This document shows, in pieces, positions 33,332-44,558 of a stretch of DNA of 64,000 nucleotides. A program made the translations under genes and the position numbers. Position 1 is the stretch's first letter, and each line of letters opens with the position of its first letter. The notes beneath the pieces were generated by a model. That model worked only from the letters and a program-made list of their open reading frames with translations, made no database searches and was not told where the DNA came from. The stretch is from Epiperipatus broadwayi (taxonomy: Eukaryota > Onychophora > Udeonychophora > Euonychophora > Peripatidae), in NCBI GenBank assembly GCA_028023455.1, contig JAQFVV010012423.1, positions 1,935,273-1,999,272 of the forward strand, given 5' to 3'.

Positions 33332-34043
33332 TTTGCTTCATTATTCCTGATTGTGACAAATTTAAGCATTTTACAAACAACTCATAAAAATACACGTATA
33401 TTACGACTCTGATAGAGACTTTCATTTTTCTGTACAAGAGACTTTTGTTTATACCAGAACTTTTTAATTAATTGTTTAACTATTGTTTTTCTTATTAATG
33501 GATTTACATCTGAATTAACGTATGTTCTCTCCAATTTATTTAATTAGCAACTTAATGTGAAATATTTTAGTTTGTAAGAATAAAAATATTTCTAATATCA
33601 ATTTTCATTTGTACGTTATTAATAAGTTATTATTTTTTATTATTAAATTTATTATTAGTTTAATGAGATTTAAGAATGTAATTTACCTTTGCCAATATGT
33701 TTGAATAAGCTCAGGAATAATAATGTCAAAAAAATAATTCTCGTTATGGTATGATGTAATACCGATTAGTTTAAAAGTATTTTTCTTTTTTATTTGTGAG
33801 ACATTATATGACAATTTCAGTGGATTCTTTAGAATAAAAGGATCCTGGCACCCATATCAAATAAATTAAAAGCTGATTTCGTCAATAGCACAATTCTCAA
33901 CAATTACTAGGCTGAGTTGATCAGGAAATATAGTTATGTTTTTAGAAATAGAAATACAACTTTCTTCTTTTTGACATAACTTGATTAACTCGCGTGCAGT
34001 TTATATTGCATGTAGAGGCCTAGCAAAACGGAAAACATTATAA

Positions 34044-34061
34044 TGGTGACCCAACTTGGGC
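34044..34061 (+). other. Primer-binding-site-like sequence
   Basis: TGGTGACCCAACTTGGG lies immediately after the left LTR, where the 3' end of a tRNA primer would pair. A similar GTTGACCCAAAA lies at 34108. The TGGTGACCC start is common in animal LTR elements; I cannot assign the tRNA. Confidence 0.5.
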
Positions 34062-34620
34062 TCGATACAACAAACCATAACCTGAGATAAGTTGTAATTA
34101 TACAGAACATTACAACGTTGACCCAAAAAAACTCACAGCTGGAAAATAAATAGTAGTTTTTAAAAAAATAAAAAAATAAAAAGTGTAAAAATTAACTAAC
34201 TAATTAAACCCTGATTATTAAAATATAAAAAATATTTTTTTAATATGACTTTGAGAAAGAAAAAAATATATGTATATTTTTTTTTGATATATCTAAAAAA
34301 AACATGATCGTGGCTGATGTAGACGTAAGTCACAAGTATTTGACATGGTAGGCAGTTACTGAAGAGGGGAAAATCATAGCACCGAGTCCTAGTATGCAGT
34401 ATATTAACATAAGACCACCTTTTTATGCCCATCAGACTATTTCTAGCCAGGAACCCAATAAAGAGGAAGGCGGATCAAGTTGGACCAAGTTGCCGTGAGC
34501 CTGTAAAACTCAAAATGATGAGCAATGCTCATTTGTGTTTATAACTTGGGCTTCTTATAGTTACTATTACACTTAAACAGAAAGGACACAGATGAATGTG
34601 AAATATTTTCCATTCCCGCC

Positions 34621-34746
34621 ATGTTAGACCTAAAAGCAGGCATTAAAGCCGAACGTCACTTGTTGAATGAGTCTACACGATATATCAGCACGTTAATACA
34701 AAAAAAAAAAAAACAACAACACACGAATATGAATTTAAAAACTTAA
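34621..34746 (+). CDS. Short ORF inside LTR element, unrecognised
   Basis: A 41-codon frame in the internal region starting MLDLKAGIKAERHLLNES, interrupted by a poly-A tract that encodes poly-Lys. It could be the residue of a gag start, since it lies in the element's internal region and its first 27 codons have balanced composition unlike the AT-rich surroundings. No family match can be named and expression is uncertain. Confidence 0.2.
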   Translation: MLDLKAGIKAERHLLNESTRYISTLIQKKKKQQHTNMNLKT

Positions 34747-35186
34747 GAATAAAATTAGTGTAAACCCTTATTTTATTCTCATCTCCAGGCACCGGTGGTA
34801 TTGTACTGTTTATTTATATATGGAGCAAATATATTGACATTTGGTAAAAGCTAAAAAATAAAAGCAAATTTAGATTTTTTTTTTGACTATAATATATATA
34901 TATTTAAAAAAAAAACGTACAATGAAAGTTAAATTATTCTTTCGTAGTTTTTTTATGTAATTAGAAATAAAAGTAGAATTGGAGAGAACAAAAGAATTCC
35001 AAAAGTAAAAAAAAAAAGATAAGCTAAAAGAAAAATATTTTAGCTAATTAAAGAATTAAAGATGGCCAAAAGATTCGCTAAAAAATGAGAACTTTGTAAT
35101 TGAAAAATGAGTAAAGACTGTACAAGATTATGAACCAAAAATGCCATGATAATAGCATGCACAAAGTCTGAAAACTGGGCCTCTAG

Positions 35187-35194
35187 TATAAAAG
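35187..35194 (+). promoter_or_regulatory. LTR TATA box (right)
   Basis: TATAAAAG, same context as the left LTR copy. From the right LTR it could drive transcription into downstream flanking DNA on the plus strand, that is, toward the exon at 44.4 kb. Confidence 0.6.
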
Positions 35195-35465
35195 GCAGAG
35201 ACCAGTTTGAAGAACATCTTGTTTCATTTGTTTCTCTAGTACTGGATAACAATAATATATCCAGGATCACTTCGCTAAAATAATTCGGCATGTCAGAGTG
35301 AACCGGAGCTTCTGCAGACATCGTGCCTGAAGATGTACATCAGAAAAACCTTCATGACCGACTAGGAGAATGGACCACAAGATCAAATAATAACCAAAAG
35401 GCCGAGCTCATTCTACCCAAAAAACTATTCATAGTTATCTACAACCATCGTGAATTCACTAAACT

Positions 35466-35476
35466 TACCGGTAAGT
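35466..35476 (+). promoter_or_regulatory. Conserved splice donor in right LTR
   Basis: TACCG|GTAAGTTT, junction between 35470 and 35471, unchanged from the left LTR although the neighbouring sequence has diverged. Confidence 0.4.
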
Positions 35477-36190
35477 TTTGCTTCATTATTCCTGATTGTG
35501 ACAAATTTAACCATTTTACAAACAACTTGTAAAAATATACATATATTAGGACCCCAATAGAGACTTTCATTTTTCTGTACAAGAGACTTTTGTTTATACC
35601 AGAACTTTTTAATTAATTGTTTAACTATTGTTTTTTTTATTAATGGACTTACGTCTGAATTAACGTATGTTCTCTCCAATTTATTTAATTAGCAACTTAA
35701 CATGAAATATTTTAGTTTGTAAGAATAAAAATATTTCTAATATCAATTTTCATTTGTACGTTATTAATAATAGTTATTATTTTTTATTATTAAATCTATT
35801 ATTAGTTTAATGAGATTTAAGAATGTAATTTACCTTTGCCAATATGTTTGAATAAGCCCAGGAATAATAATGTCAAAAAAATAATTCTCGTTACGGTATG
35901 ATGTAATACCGATTAGTTTAAAAGTATTTTTCTTTTTTATTTGTGAGACGTTATATGACAATTTCAGTGGATTCTTTAGAGTAAAAGGATCCTGGTGCCC
36001 ATATCAAATAAATTAAAAGCTGATTTTGCCAATAGCACAATTCTCAACAATTACTAGGCCAAGTTGATCAGGAAATATAGTTATGTTTTTAGAAATAGAA
36101 ATACAACTTTCTTCTTTTTGACATAACTTGATCAACTCGCGCGCAGTTTATATTGTGTGTAGAGGCCTAGAAAAATGGGAAATGTTATAA

Positions 36191-38139
36191 TATATATATA
36201 TATGATCACACTTCAGTAATATAACACTATTAGAAATTAGCAACTTTAATATATAATAACTGTCAAATTTAGCACTTATAGTACATATTTCTAAAGAATG
36301 CATATTATTTTTAGTGAATATGATTGATTAAGACCTTTTAATGTATCCATCATTTTAATCATGGAGTAAATTAATCTATAATTCATCCAACCATATAAAT
36401 TTATAAGTGTTCACATAATATTAATGCATGGATAAATTCTTATTATTTTACAGTTTCTGCCTAAGAAAAGTAATTATGAAAGTCGATTTATGTGTTTTTC
36501 AAATCTTCAATAACAACAAACTATCGAATTTACAGTCACCAATACCATTATTAGAAAGAATTTTTAGCCAAAGTCTATTTTTCATATCACATGTGCATTA
36601 TTTCTAAGAACATTTGTTTAATAATACTATCTAGCTAGAAATAAAGGTTTTCCTTGAATATAATGATGGAGTATACACACTTATAACATGAGCACTAGTA
36701 CAATTGGTGCAAAGCAAGTTTTATGATCATTAGCTTTTTATTGATACTGTGAGTAAATTCAACAATAAGAGAAAGGAAATCATATTTTAGTCAGTAATAC
36801 AGCACTGTATGTTCTCTTTTTACTGATTGTTCTGTCTTTCTAAAAAAAATGATCCATCTACCTGTTCTATAGAACATCCTTTTTTTTGGGAGATGAGTAT
36901 CACTATATTGATCTTATGATAGCTTTTTGGCCATTTAAGGTGCAGTTCTCCATTCTGATCTTGAAGATTTTCTATCAAGTGAAGTTGATATATTTTATTT
37001 CATCTATATTTAAGAAAAAAATAAAATTGTAATATTTATCTTTAGTATTAGCATTACCTATTGCTTTAACATTTCTATTGATACCATTACTACTATTTGT
37101 TTCACTGTAATGAATAATCTATTAGAAAACCTAAGTGACTGTGAGATGGGTTGTTTTTAGACCACATTTTTAAAGCCCCTTTTACATCTTTGGTAGGCAG
37201 AAGGATCTCTTAATAGGTTTTCCCACACATACAATTTTTGCTGATTGGAAATCAAATCCAGTTCTAAACAGATTCTTCAGTTATTTGTATTATCTTAAGC
37301 AAGGATCACAACTAAGGACTACTAGCCCATTATGTTGGTCTCTGTCACAGTTTTCATAGTTCTTGATGTCTTCAGCTAATGAAAGATAAAAGGGAATTGC
37401 TGTTGCATAAACATACAATTTCATTAACACAATTAGTATAGAGAGATGACCATGGTGACTGGTTTCTACATAAACATAAATGATTGAAGAAGAAAAAAAG
37501 GAGATAGAAAAAAACTACACCTATATCCCACTTACCATGAGACTTTTATATGAGGATTCACCCTAGCAAATTATCAATTTGTAATCCTTATTTTGATTTA
37601 CAACTGATTATTCATTATAACAATTGTTAAAAAAAATTGATATTTTGAGATGGCCATTTTGAAAATGATGTCATCTTGTAAGATTAATGATATCATAAGA
37701 TAGTAACTCTATGTCATCTGAAAGAAAAATGGTGACATTTTTGCTATATAATACTGAGTTTATTTATTAAACATAGTCCCATATACAATATATTGTATTT
37801 TGTTTATAAAATTAAAACATGATTAATGTACAGTATTAATTTTCATCTAGGATCCTTGCAAGATAATTAATACATTAATTAAGGACATATTTAAAGTAAA
37901 ATTTAAACAACTACAAAGGTAAAAAAAAAGTGTTTCATTCTAAGCCATAAATCATCAAAGCCTATTTTGATGGCATACAACATCCAATTGAATTAATATT
38001 ATATGGTATTTTTAAATGAGTATATTAGCTTAATAATTGTGGATTTCATGATCCTATTAACAGTATTTTGTTTGCAGTAAAAATAATAATCATTATACAG
38101 TAGCTGTAAAATTTAGTAACCATAATGGTAAGTTATGTT
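36191..38139. other. AT-rich DNA; possible coding relic near 37.1-37.5 kb
   Basis: No gene is supported. Minus-strand frames around 37130-37470 contain longer non-random-looking pieces (for example PTKDVKGALKMWSKNNP), which suggests a decayed transposon gene I cannot identify. The rest is plain AT-rich DNA. Confidence 0.4.
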
Positions 38140-39000
38140 GAGAAAAGAAATCATTTCATAAATTATAAAATCAAAGTCACTAAAAATAAATAAAATATTA
38201 TTTACTGCACAAAATTCGTTTAATTTTAAATTATAATATTGTAATCTTATTCAGAGATATTCTAGCCAAAAGAGACAATATCAAAAACATAAAAAGATAT
38301 AGTGTAGAGAAAAAAAATATCAGTATCATTTAATATAAGACTAAAAACAAGTTTTAGTTAATTATCATATTATTAATAATTTTAAATTGTGTTTTATGTA
38401 AACTGAAATATTCAGTCAACTCATTTTGAATTCAAATTAAAATTACTATTATTGTTAATCTAAAGTATTTTCAGTAAGAAGAAAAAGAGGGAGAAGAAAT
38501 GATTTTATGAATTATGCAAATTAATCTATTTTATATGATCAAATATTTCTAACACTAAGTTTAAAAAATAATATTTACTTGATAGATTTTAAATTATAAT
38601 CTTGTAAATTTGTTTTAGATATTCACAAAGCAATAGATACTTTATAGTAAATTTAAGAAATTATAGTATCAAAAGAAAATTCAAATTTCATTCAGCATAA
38701 ACCTAAAATATGTAAAATTAAGAGCATGCTAATGAGCTCTAAACAAGCTTTTTTTTATTTATGATAAATGCTACTACAAGAGAAGGCATTCAAATCATTT
38801 TTATCTTGGATTGTCCCCATCCCCAGACCGGTTTCGACCTATGAGTCTCTTCAGTGAGAATATTTATATTTAAATGGTGTACTATTATGTATGAGTTAAA
38901 GTATTCAGTCAAGCAATTTTAAATTAAAACTTTTATAACACTAATTTCAATCAAATTATGACTGCTTATTTCATAAATTTCAATCAAATCAATCTCAAGC
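38140..39000. repeat. Diverged tandem duplication with ribozyme insert
   Basis: Two units with a shift of about 350 bp: landmarks ATTTCATAAATTATAAAAT (38152) and ATTTTATGAATTATGCAAAT (38502), then TTTAAATTATAATnTTGTAA, TATCAAAA and ATTCAGTCAA (38412 and 38907). Spacing grows at the end because about 130 bp containing the hammerhead motif sits in the second unit (about 38745-38875). Confidence 0.5.
38819..38861 (-). ncRNA. Hammerhead ribozyme candidate, compact form
   Basis: Minus strand: stem I ATTCTCA (38861-38855) with TGGGGAT (38825-38819), all 7 positions paired including two G-U; core CTGAAGA (38854-38848), fitting CUGANGA; stem II GAC-TCATAG-GTC (38847-38836) with the canonical G-C base; GAAA (38835-38832); stem III ACCGGT (38832-38827), palindromic; cleavage nucleotide C at 38826. 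Every conserved position is present. At 43 nt it is the most complete example in the window. Confidence 0.75.
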
Positions 39001-40591
39001 ACATTTTGCATTTAGTAATAAATTTTATATGATGAAAATTCAATATAAATAAATCAAAGAAGCTTCATTCTTTTAATTTTTATTTAAATGACCTGTATTT
39101 TTTTGCCATTATAACAACATATTCTTTGAAAAATTGTGAGACACTACTGCACATAATAGAAGATGACATGCCATAAAAAATTATCATAGGCAGCATATCA
39201 TATATAAAATTCCTATTTTCTCTATTGTCTGATTGGTGAATGTATAAATGTTTGTCTGATATCATGAATCAAATTTACAATGAAGTGTATTTTTCAATTA
39301 AAAAAATTATTTGTTCTGCTATTATAACACTGTCAAATTGACATCTCAAATAGAACAGGCAACAGGAAATTTTCTCACACTTATTTAAAATGTTTTAATT
39401 TACATTAATTTTTTTTTTAAAAATGTGTTAAAACAACCAATTAAAAAAAGGAAATAATACTTTCCAATTCATGAATGGTAATGAGGCGATCACTATTTTG
39501 GGATTTGACTTGCTTCAGCTGGCATGGTTTCTGATAGAGTACTCAGGACCAATGGAACTGAAAGGGATAGCTCAACTACTGTTGTATATTTCACAGTAAA
39601 GATTGCCAGATAGCTGCAGAAACAGTCACAAATGCTGATTTGTAATTCAGCATTAAGGAACTCTGTGTTTTCATGGTCTGTCAATCCCCTAATATAATTC
39701 AGACAAATGACATACACAACAATTTTTAATAATAATAAGAAACATATATTAAATCTTAAAGTAACCAATTAAAAATATATTACAAATATTAATAAATAAT
39801 ATTACAAAAATGACATTTTTGTACTGTATTAATAAAGAGTAACGATTAATAAAGCTAAAAAAAGTAATATGTTTGTTGTGAAAATGTAAAAATAAAATAA
39901 TTTTTTTTTTTTTTTTTATTCAGAGGGTTTTCCAGTAAATATATATTTGTGTCATAAAGCTGTCAAATATTACAGGCATATTTAAAATTAAAATTTAGCT
40001 GTATTAAATTGCTTTCATAGTTCCCTAATATAATTTAAATGAATAACATACTCAGCAATGTTTAATAAAAAAAAAAAAAAACATAGAGTTACATTAAACT
40101 TTTTTAAAAAAAATTGTTAAAGCAAACAAAAAAAATTATAAATATTACATTTAATAATATTTAATTTTTATTATAAAGAATTTAATGGTAAGAAAGTAAC
40201 AATGTTAAATTAAACATATCAAAACTCTGGTTTGTATATAAAATGCTACTCAATTAAACCTGCAAATACACACTGTAAAAAATGTTTTAAATGTTTATTA
40301 ATATATGAAAACATAAGACATATTTTTTTCTTTTTTAATGTCAGAATTTTTTATTTTTTTCGAAGTTAACTGTGCAATTAGGTTGTGTCATGAGCAGTTT
40401 TATAAATTGGATATTTTTATATTGTTGATAAATAATAAGTCTTTATAGTCTCAACAGTACAGTTAATGAGATATTACTAACATTACTTCTTTAATTGTAA
40501 ATGATTTCACATTAATAATACAAGATTATGAATTAAAAAAAATAAAACTTCAATATGGGTTTTGTTTTGAGTGCAGGGATGATTTATAATT
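39001..40591. other. AT-rich DNA with weak internal repeats
   Basis: Open frames at 39080-39265 (minus) and 39493-39768 (minus) are not recognised. The second is less AT-rich and has a hydrophobic N-terminus (ICFLLLLKIVVYVICLNYI), but there is no promoter or homology evidence. CCTAATATAATT-x-AnATGAATnACATAC-type sequence occurs at 39687 and 40023, an old direct repeat. Confidence 0.4.
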
Positions 40592-41270
40592 TTGTGGGAA
40601 AATGGAGAAAATTGTCACTCCAAGCTTACTCTTCTTTTCTTAGTCCATTTTTTTGTATATTTACATAGTGAAACCAAACATTTTTTTAAAGGTGTTCATA
40701 GCTATATACATCTTCAAATGGAATCACAGCAGCAAACAATACCACTGAAGATGACATTACTTTTTCAACCTATGAATCAAAAAATTATCACAACCTTCAA
40801 GATGTATTAATTTCACCAATTAAAGCAGCAATTTATTGACACTTTAGATAAAAAGCTGATAAAAAAATTAATGATGACAATATTGAAAAGGTTTTGTATT
40901 CACACATGAAAGAATTAACTAGTGAGAAATTAGTACAACTGGATGAAGAAAAGGAAGACAATGAATAAAATGCAATAAACAAGCCTGCAGAGAAGCCATG
41001 AACAGCATTTTGGAAGAATTTAACCTATCTTAAAATGCTCCATAAAACCTAAAAATGCCTTAAATCAACATAGAATTATTATAATACAGATGTTGTGCAA
41101 AAAGAAAATCAAAGAAATAGTCAATCAATCCTTCTAAACTTTTTCACTAGAAATTCTCAATCACCAACACCTGGTGTACCTGAAAAGGATTTAAAAGACA
41201 ATGATAGATTCTTAGAATGAACCACTAATGACTTAAATAACTGGATGATGTATGCTTAATGGAAAGATTA
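40592..41270 (+). pseudogene. pogo/Tigger-type DDE transposase remnant
   Basis: The open frame 40592-40810 contains HSYIHLQ, then a degenerate stretch and MTLLFQPMNQKIITTFKMY. This corresponds to the C-terminal half of the DDE_1 catalytic domain, where family members have PPNTTSLxQPMDQGVIxxFKxxY just before the last catalytic acidic residue. Downstream frames continue with FIDTLDKK, an AFWKNLTY piece and NDLNNWMMYA in broken order. The usual Asp of QPMDQ is Asn here. In an intact transposon this enzyme cuts and pastes the element at TA sites. No terminal inverted repeats were found, and stops make it dead. Confidence 0.55.
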
Positions 41271-42130
41271 TAAGAAATTTTTCAAGCTGTTTTTTTTCTT
41301 TTTACATAAATTTAAAAATGACATTATACCTGCATAATACACCATAATACTATTTACACATGCATATATTGTATATTAGGTTTTGTTAATTACTATAAAT
41401 ACTAGATTAAGTTGTTTATTAATGAATTTATGGTGTAATTTTTATTACCAGGAATGAGCTAAATTTTTTCCTCTGCAGAAAACCATTATAATCCCCTGCT
41501 TTTTATGCAATCGCCTTGTTTTATAATGTTTTAGGGAACCAATTGTTTTCACTAAATGGGGTAAAAGGGTATTTATATCAGAAACATTACCCTACCTTTA
41601 AGGTATCAGGTTGGGCACTGTTTATTTGTTATTCACAGTTGTACATCAGATCTGAAGATCTTTCTCTATCTCCACTTATATATCTTGTTGAGAACTTGAG
41701 CATAGCTTTCAATATAATTTGTTCTAGCAAACAGTTATATAATTACTCAATTTTGAGTTACTAGTAAATGGAACTAGAGTAGATAACTGCTCTTGTTTAA
41801 TTACTGTAGCATGCAAAATTAATCAAATGAATTATGCATCCTTGAAATGCATACTTCTTTTTTATATTAAAATGTATTAGCTCCATAATTATTTAAAATC
41901 AGATGTTTATTAAAAAAATGAGTATACAATAAGAATTTGCTTAGGACAGAAATTACATAAATTATTAAAAAATGAATTAATATCAACTTTAATTTCAAAG
42001 GATTTTCATGTTTCAAATTTGAGTTCCCGAAAAAAGAAAGTTTAAAAACAAAAACATACATGTATTAATTAGTTGAATGAAAGTATGTTTTTTTAGCTAT
42101 TTAATATATCTTACTTTTTCATTCCTGTTC
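41271..42130. other. AT-rich DNA, nothing recognised
   Basis: No supported feature. The open frame 41516-41764 has no known motif. Confidence 0.45.
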
Positions 42131-42224
42131 TTTTTTTTTTTTTCATATGTCAAATGCATTGACCGGGAAGCGAACGGGCCAGCTGCTTGGAAGGCAGTTG
42201 TGCTAACTGCTAAATGCTTGACAA
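42131..42224 (-). mobile_element. tRNA-Gly-type SINE with internal deletion and TSD
   Basis: Minus strand: the D-arm region is shortened (CAAGCATTTAGCAGTTAGCA), the anticodon arm reads CTGCCTTCCAAGCAGCTGG (anticodon TCC), followed by CGTTCGCTTCCCGGTCAATG and CATATGAAA with a poly-A tail (poly-T on the plus strand). ATTCCTGTTCTTT (42121-42133) and ATTTCTGTTCTTT (42225-42237) form the target-site duplication. A few bases of the T-arm 5' side are missing. Confidence 0.85.
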
Positions 42225-42237
42225 ATTTCTGTTCTTT

Positions 42238-43823
42238 GTTAATGCATACATATTTTATAGAATTGTTCAACTCTCTTTATAATATCATGTTATGTTTTCT
42301 TATTATTGCGGTAATAATTTTCCTTCCCAATTTAAATTTAGCATATTAAATATTTGAGATTTTTATTCTCTTCTATTCTTTAGCTTGATATTATGCAATA
42401 TTTTCTTACATCATTATTAATTGCTTTTGTTGCTGTCTTATATTTCTTATATTTTTTATATGTTTTAAATGAATTAAGTTATTTTCATGTTTTTTATATT
42501 TGCTGCATTTAATTCCTAGTCACATTAAAAATGTAATGTTTAACTGTTATTTATATTGGTGTTTATTGTAGCAAAATGTGGTTATTATAATATTTGAAAT
42601 GATTTATAAATTCTAAATTAAGTTCAATGAAGTATTATTGAACTTACAATTATCAAGTGCATTTATCTTGATAGCCTTTTCTTTCTAACTTTCTATCAGT
42701 ATATATATCTTACATTTCATTAACTAATAATCGCTCTTAGCTTGAATTTATTAATCATATATACTTGAAATATATTTTTCTATTAGATTATCAATTAATT
42801 TTATTTTGTCTTTATCAGAAAATTTCATGTTCATTTTTAAAAAAAAATTACCCACAGTTTCATCACCTTTCTATCTTCATATGTAAATTTACCCACTGAC
42901 CTTCATCTTATATATATAGTAAAATCCCCTTATATTTTTTAATTTATTCTCAAGTATTCTGTACATCTAGAGTCTTTTGTTCTTCTTGTTGTACATAAAT
43001 TAAAATTATTATTAATCTGTTCCATCATCAACTTCATATTATAATTTTTTATTTTTTAATTTATAATAAATCAACTACAGTTTATGCTTTCTTATAATAA
43101 AATATGTCTTTTAAATCAGTTGTTTCTTCATCTTTCATTATTTTGAGTTCTAAAATACCGTATATAATAAATATTTGTTTATAAGGAAAGAAAGATGGGG
43201 ATAGAGTATATATGTTATTATACAACAAAAAAAATTCAAAAATATTTTAAAATGTTATGCATGTGATATTAAAACTTATATAAAAGACTCATAATACTTC
43301 TTTTTTATATATATAAAATTTCATTAATATATTGTAAGTTTTACCAAGCATACAATTTTTTGTTCGTTTTTAAATATACCATTTTAGAATTATCCTGTGG
43401 TTAAGATCTACATTGGCATTTATTTACATTATAATAAGAATGAATAAAAATATCATTTCTGATGCAGTCCTACAAGAAGATGTTGAATATCGATATGTTA
43501 AACTGAATAAGCCATTGTAAAAATTGATGACTTATGACTTTTATGAAGTAAATCAACAAGAACAGCATTCTTTTATCTATAAAAATAACTACATATCTTA
43601 TTGAGTCTTAGTAACAGAATTTGTTTCTGCAGATTGCCAATAAAATTTGCAAAATGTTTTTCAATTTTTTTTTGATAGTAAGATTATCATAGCACAATTG
43701 TATTAAAAAGTTTCAATTAAAAAATCTCCATAAAATTTTAAAAATATAATAGAAGTATCATAAAACCATTGTTAGATATTGTGTTTGAAAGTGAAGGCAA
43801 TAATGAAATCAGTGAGGGAAATA
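42238..43823. other. AT-rich DNA, nothing recognised
   Basis: No supported gene, SINE or LINE segment in this stretch of about 1.6 kb. Confidence 0.5.
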
Positions 43824-44045
43824 ATCATCATCATCATCAACCATTATCAATCCACTGCAGTATGAAGGTCTCCAAGTTCAACCTATCTTTTCCAATCTAT
43901 AGCTTATCTTCTCCACATCACCCCTGCACACTTTCTTATTTCATCCATCCATCTCACATCTGGCATCTTTCTGGGTCTTTTACAATCTCTTGGAGTCCAG
44001 TTTAAAATTTCAATTGTTCATCTATTATCATCTCTTCTAGCAATA
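43824..44045 (-). mobile_element. RTE 3' fragment with (TGA)n tail
   Basis: Begins with ATCATCATCATCATCAACC (the RTE triplet tail seen on the plus strand), then ATTATCAATCCACTGCAG, CTCCACATCACCCCTGCACA, TTTCTGGGTCTTTTACAATC and ATTATCATCTCTTCTAGCAA. It is 5'-truncated at about 220 bp. It is closer to copy 2 than to copy 1. Confidence 0.85.
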
Positions 44046-44102
44046 ATATTAAAAGAAAATATTGCCCATGTTTGATACTATAAGAGATCTATAAAGTTAC
44101 CA

Positions 44103-44230
44103 TATGTGAGATGAATGAATGAAATAATGAAGTTTTCTGCAATATTGTGAAGAAGAGAACTATATTAGAGAAACTAGATTAAACTTGGAGAGATTTTCAT
44201 CTTACAATGTATCAATAATGGTTGAAAGTA
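44103..44230 (+). mobile_element. RTE 3' fragment, opposite orientation
   Basis: CATATGTGAGATGAATGAAT, then AGAAGAGAACTATATTAG, AACTTGGAGAGATTTTCATC and ATCAATAATGGTTGA are the element's coding-strand 3' end. It faces the fragment at 43824-44045, giving about 125 bp of imperfect complementarity (43838-43965 against 44103-44230). It is more decayed than its neighbour. Confidence 0.75.
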
Positions 44231-44377
44231 TAATTAAGATGACTTTTTAAAAATTCTTATGCTTACAGTTTAATAATTTATTTAAAATGAAAATTTTTAT
44301 TGAATGATTATATTACATTACTTTGAAATTTGAAGCTTAACATTTCAATAATTATTTAATTTTTTGTTTTATTTTAG

Positions 44378-44556
44378 CGGTTGACTGCTTACTGAGTGCT
44401 TGGGGAGAATGGACAAAATGCTCTCAATCCTGTGGTGAAGGAGCTGTACAGCAACGAACAAGAGTTGAAGTTAGAAGAGAAAGACATGGAGGTGCAGCTT
44501 GTGGTAGCAAATTAGAGCAACGCTACTGTTCTCTACCAGCCTGTCCTTATAGATAA
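44378..44556 (+). CDS. Terminal coding exon: thrombospondin type-1 repeat
   Basis: The last coding exon of a plus-strand animal gene. A pyrimidine-rich TTTTTTGTTTTATTTTAG acceptor ends at 44377. The exon starts with the last two bases of a split codon, i.e. phase 1, which is usual for TSR exons, then 58 codons and TAA. The protein begins VDCLLSAWGEWTKCSQSCGE and ends CSLPACPYR. It has WxxW, CSxxCGxG, the R-layer (RTRVEVRRER) and six Cys (3, 14, 18, 41, 50, 55). The first Cys before the Trp motif marks the F-spondin-like group 2 pattern. TSRs act extracellularly in matrix or receptor proteins and bind glycosaminoglycans or other ligands. The parent gene (spondin-like, SCO-spondin-like or other TSR protein) cannot be named from one exon. 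Upstream exons are not seen in this window. Confidence 0.9.
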
Positions 44557-44558
44557 TT

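Larger units (their letters stand above)
32679..34043 (+). repeat. Left LTR
   Basis: Matches 34802-36190 over its whole length with scattered substitutions. Relative to the right LTR it lacks about 38 bp after GTGCCTGAAGAT (about 33225). It contains a TATA box at 33073 and a GTAAGT donor at 33326. Confidence 0.85.
32679..36190 (+). mobile_element. Non-autonomous LTR retrotransposon with long LTRs
   Basis: Two direct repeats, 32679-34043 and 34802-36190, both start TGTAC and end TTATAA, and enclose only 758 bp. A TGG-initial primer-binding-site-like sequence directly follows the left LTR. No gag, protease, RT, RNase H or integrase frame is present, so the copy would depend on a partner element. 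Flanks are AT repeats (before 32679 and after 36190), consistent with a short target-site duplication but not informative. Small indels between the LTRs, including about 38 bp missing from the left one, show that the insertion is not recent. Confidence 0.85.
34802..36190 (+). repeat. Right LTR
   Basis: Direct copy of 32679-34043. It preserves the 38-bp block missing on the left and an open frame, 35323-35532, that starts MPEDVHQKNLHDRLGEW and crosses the donor at 35470. The frame is probably incidental to the R-U5 leader. Confidence 0.85.

Noticed and set aside
35323-35532. 69-codon protein starting MPEDVHQ in the right LTR
   Set aside because: The frame is broken in the left LTR by a 38-bp difference and lies in the LTR leader. 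It is treated as incidental.
39493-39768. Secreted or membrane protein of 91 residues on the minus strand
   Set aside because: Only a hydrophobic N-terminus supports it. There is no homology, no splice or promoter evidence, and neighbouring DNA shows old repeats.
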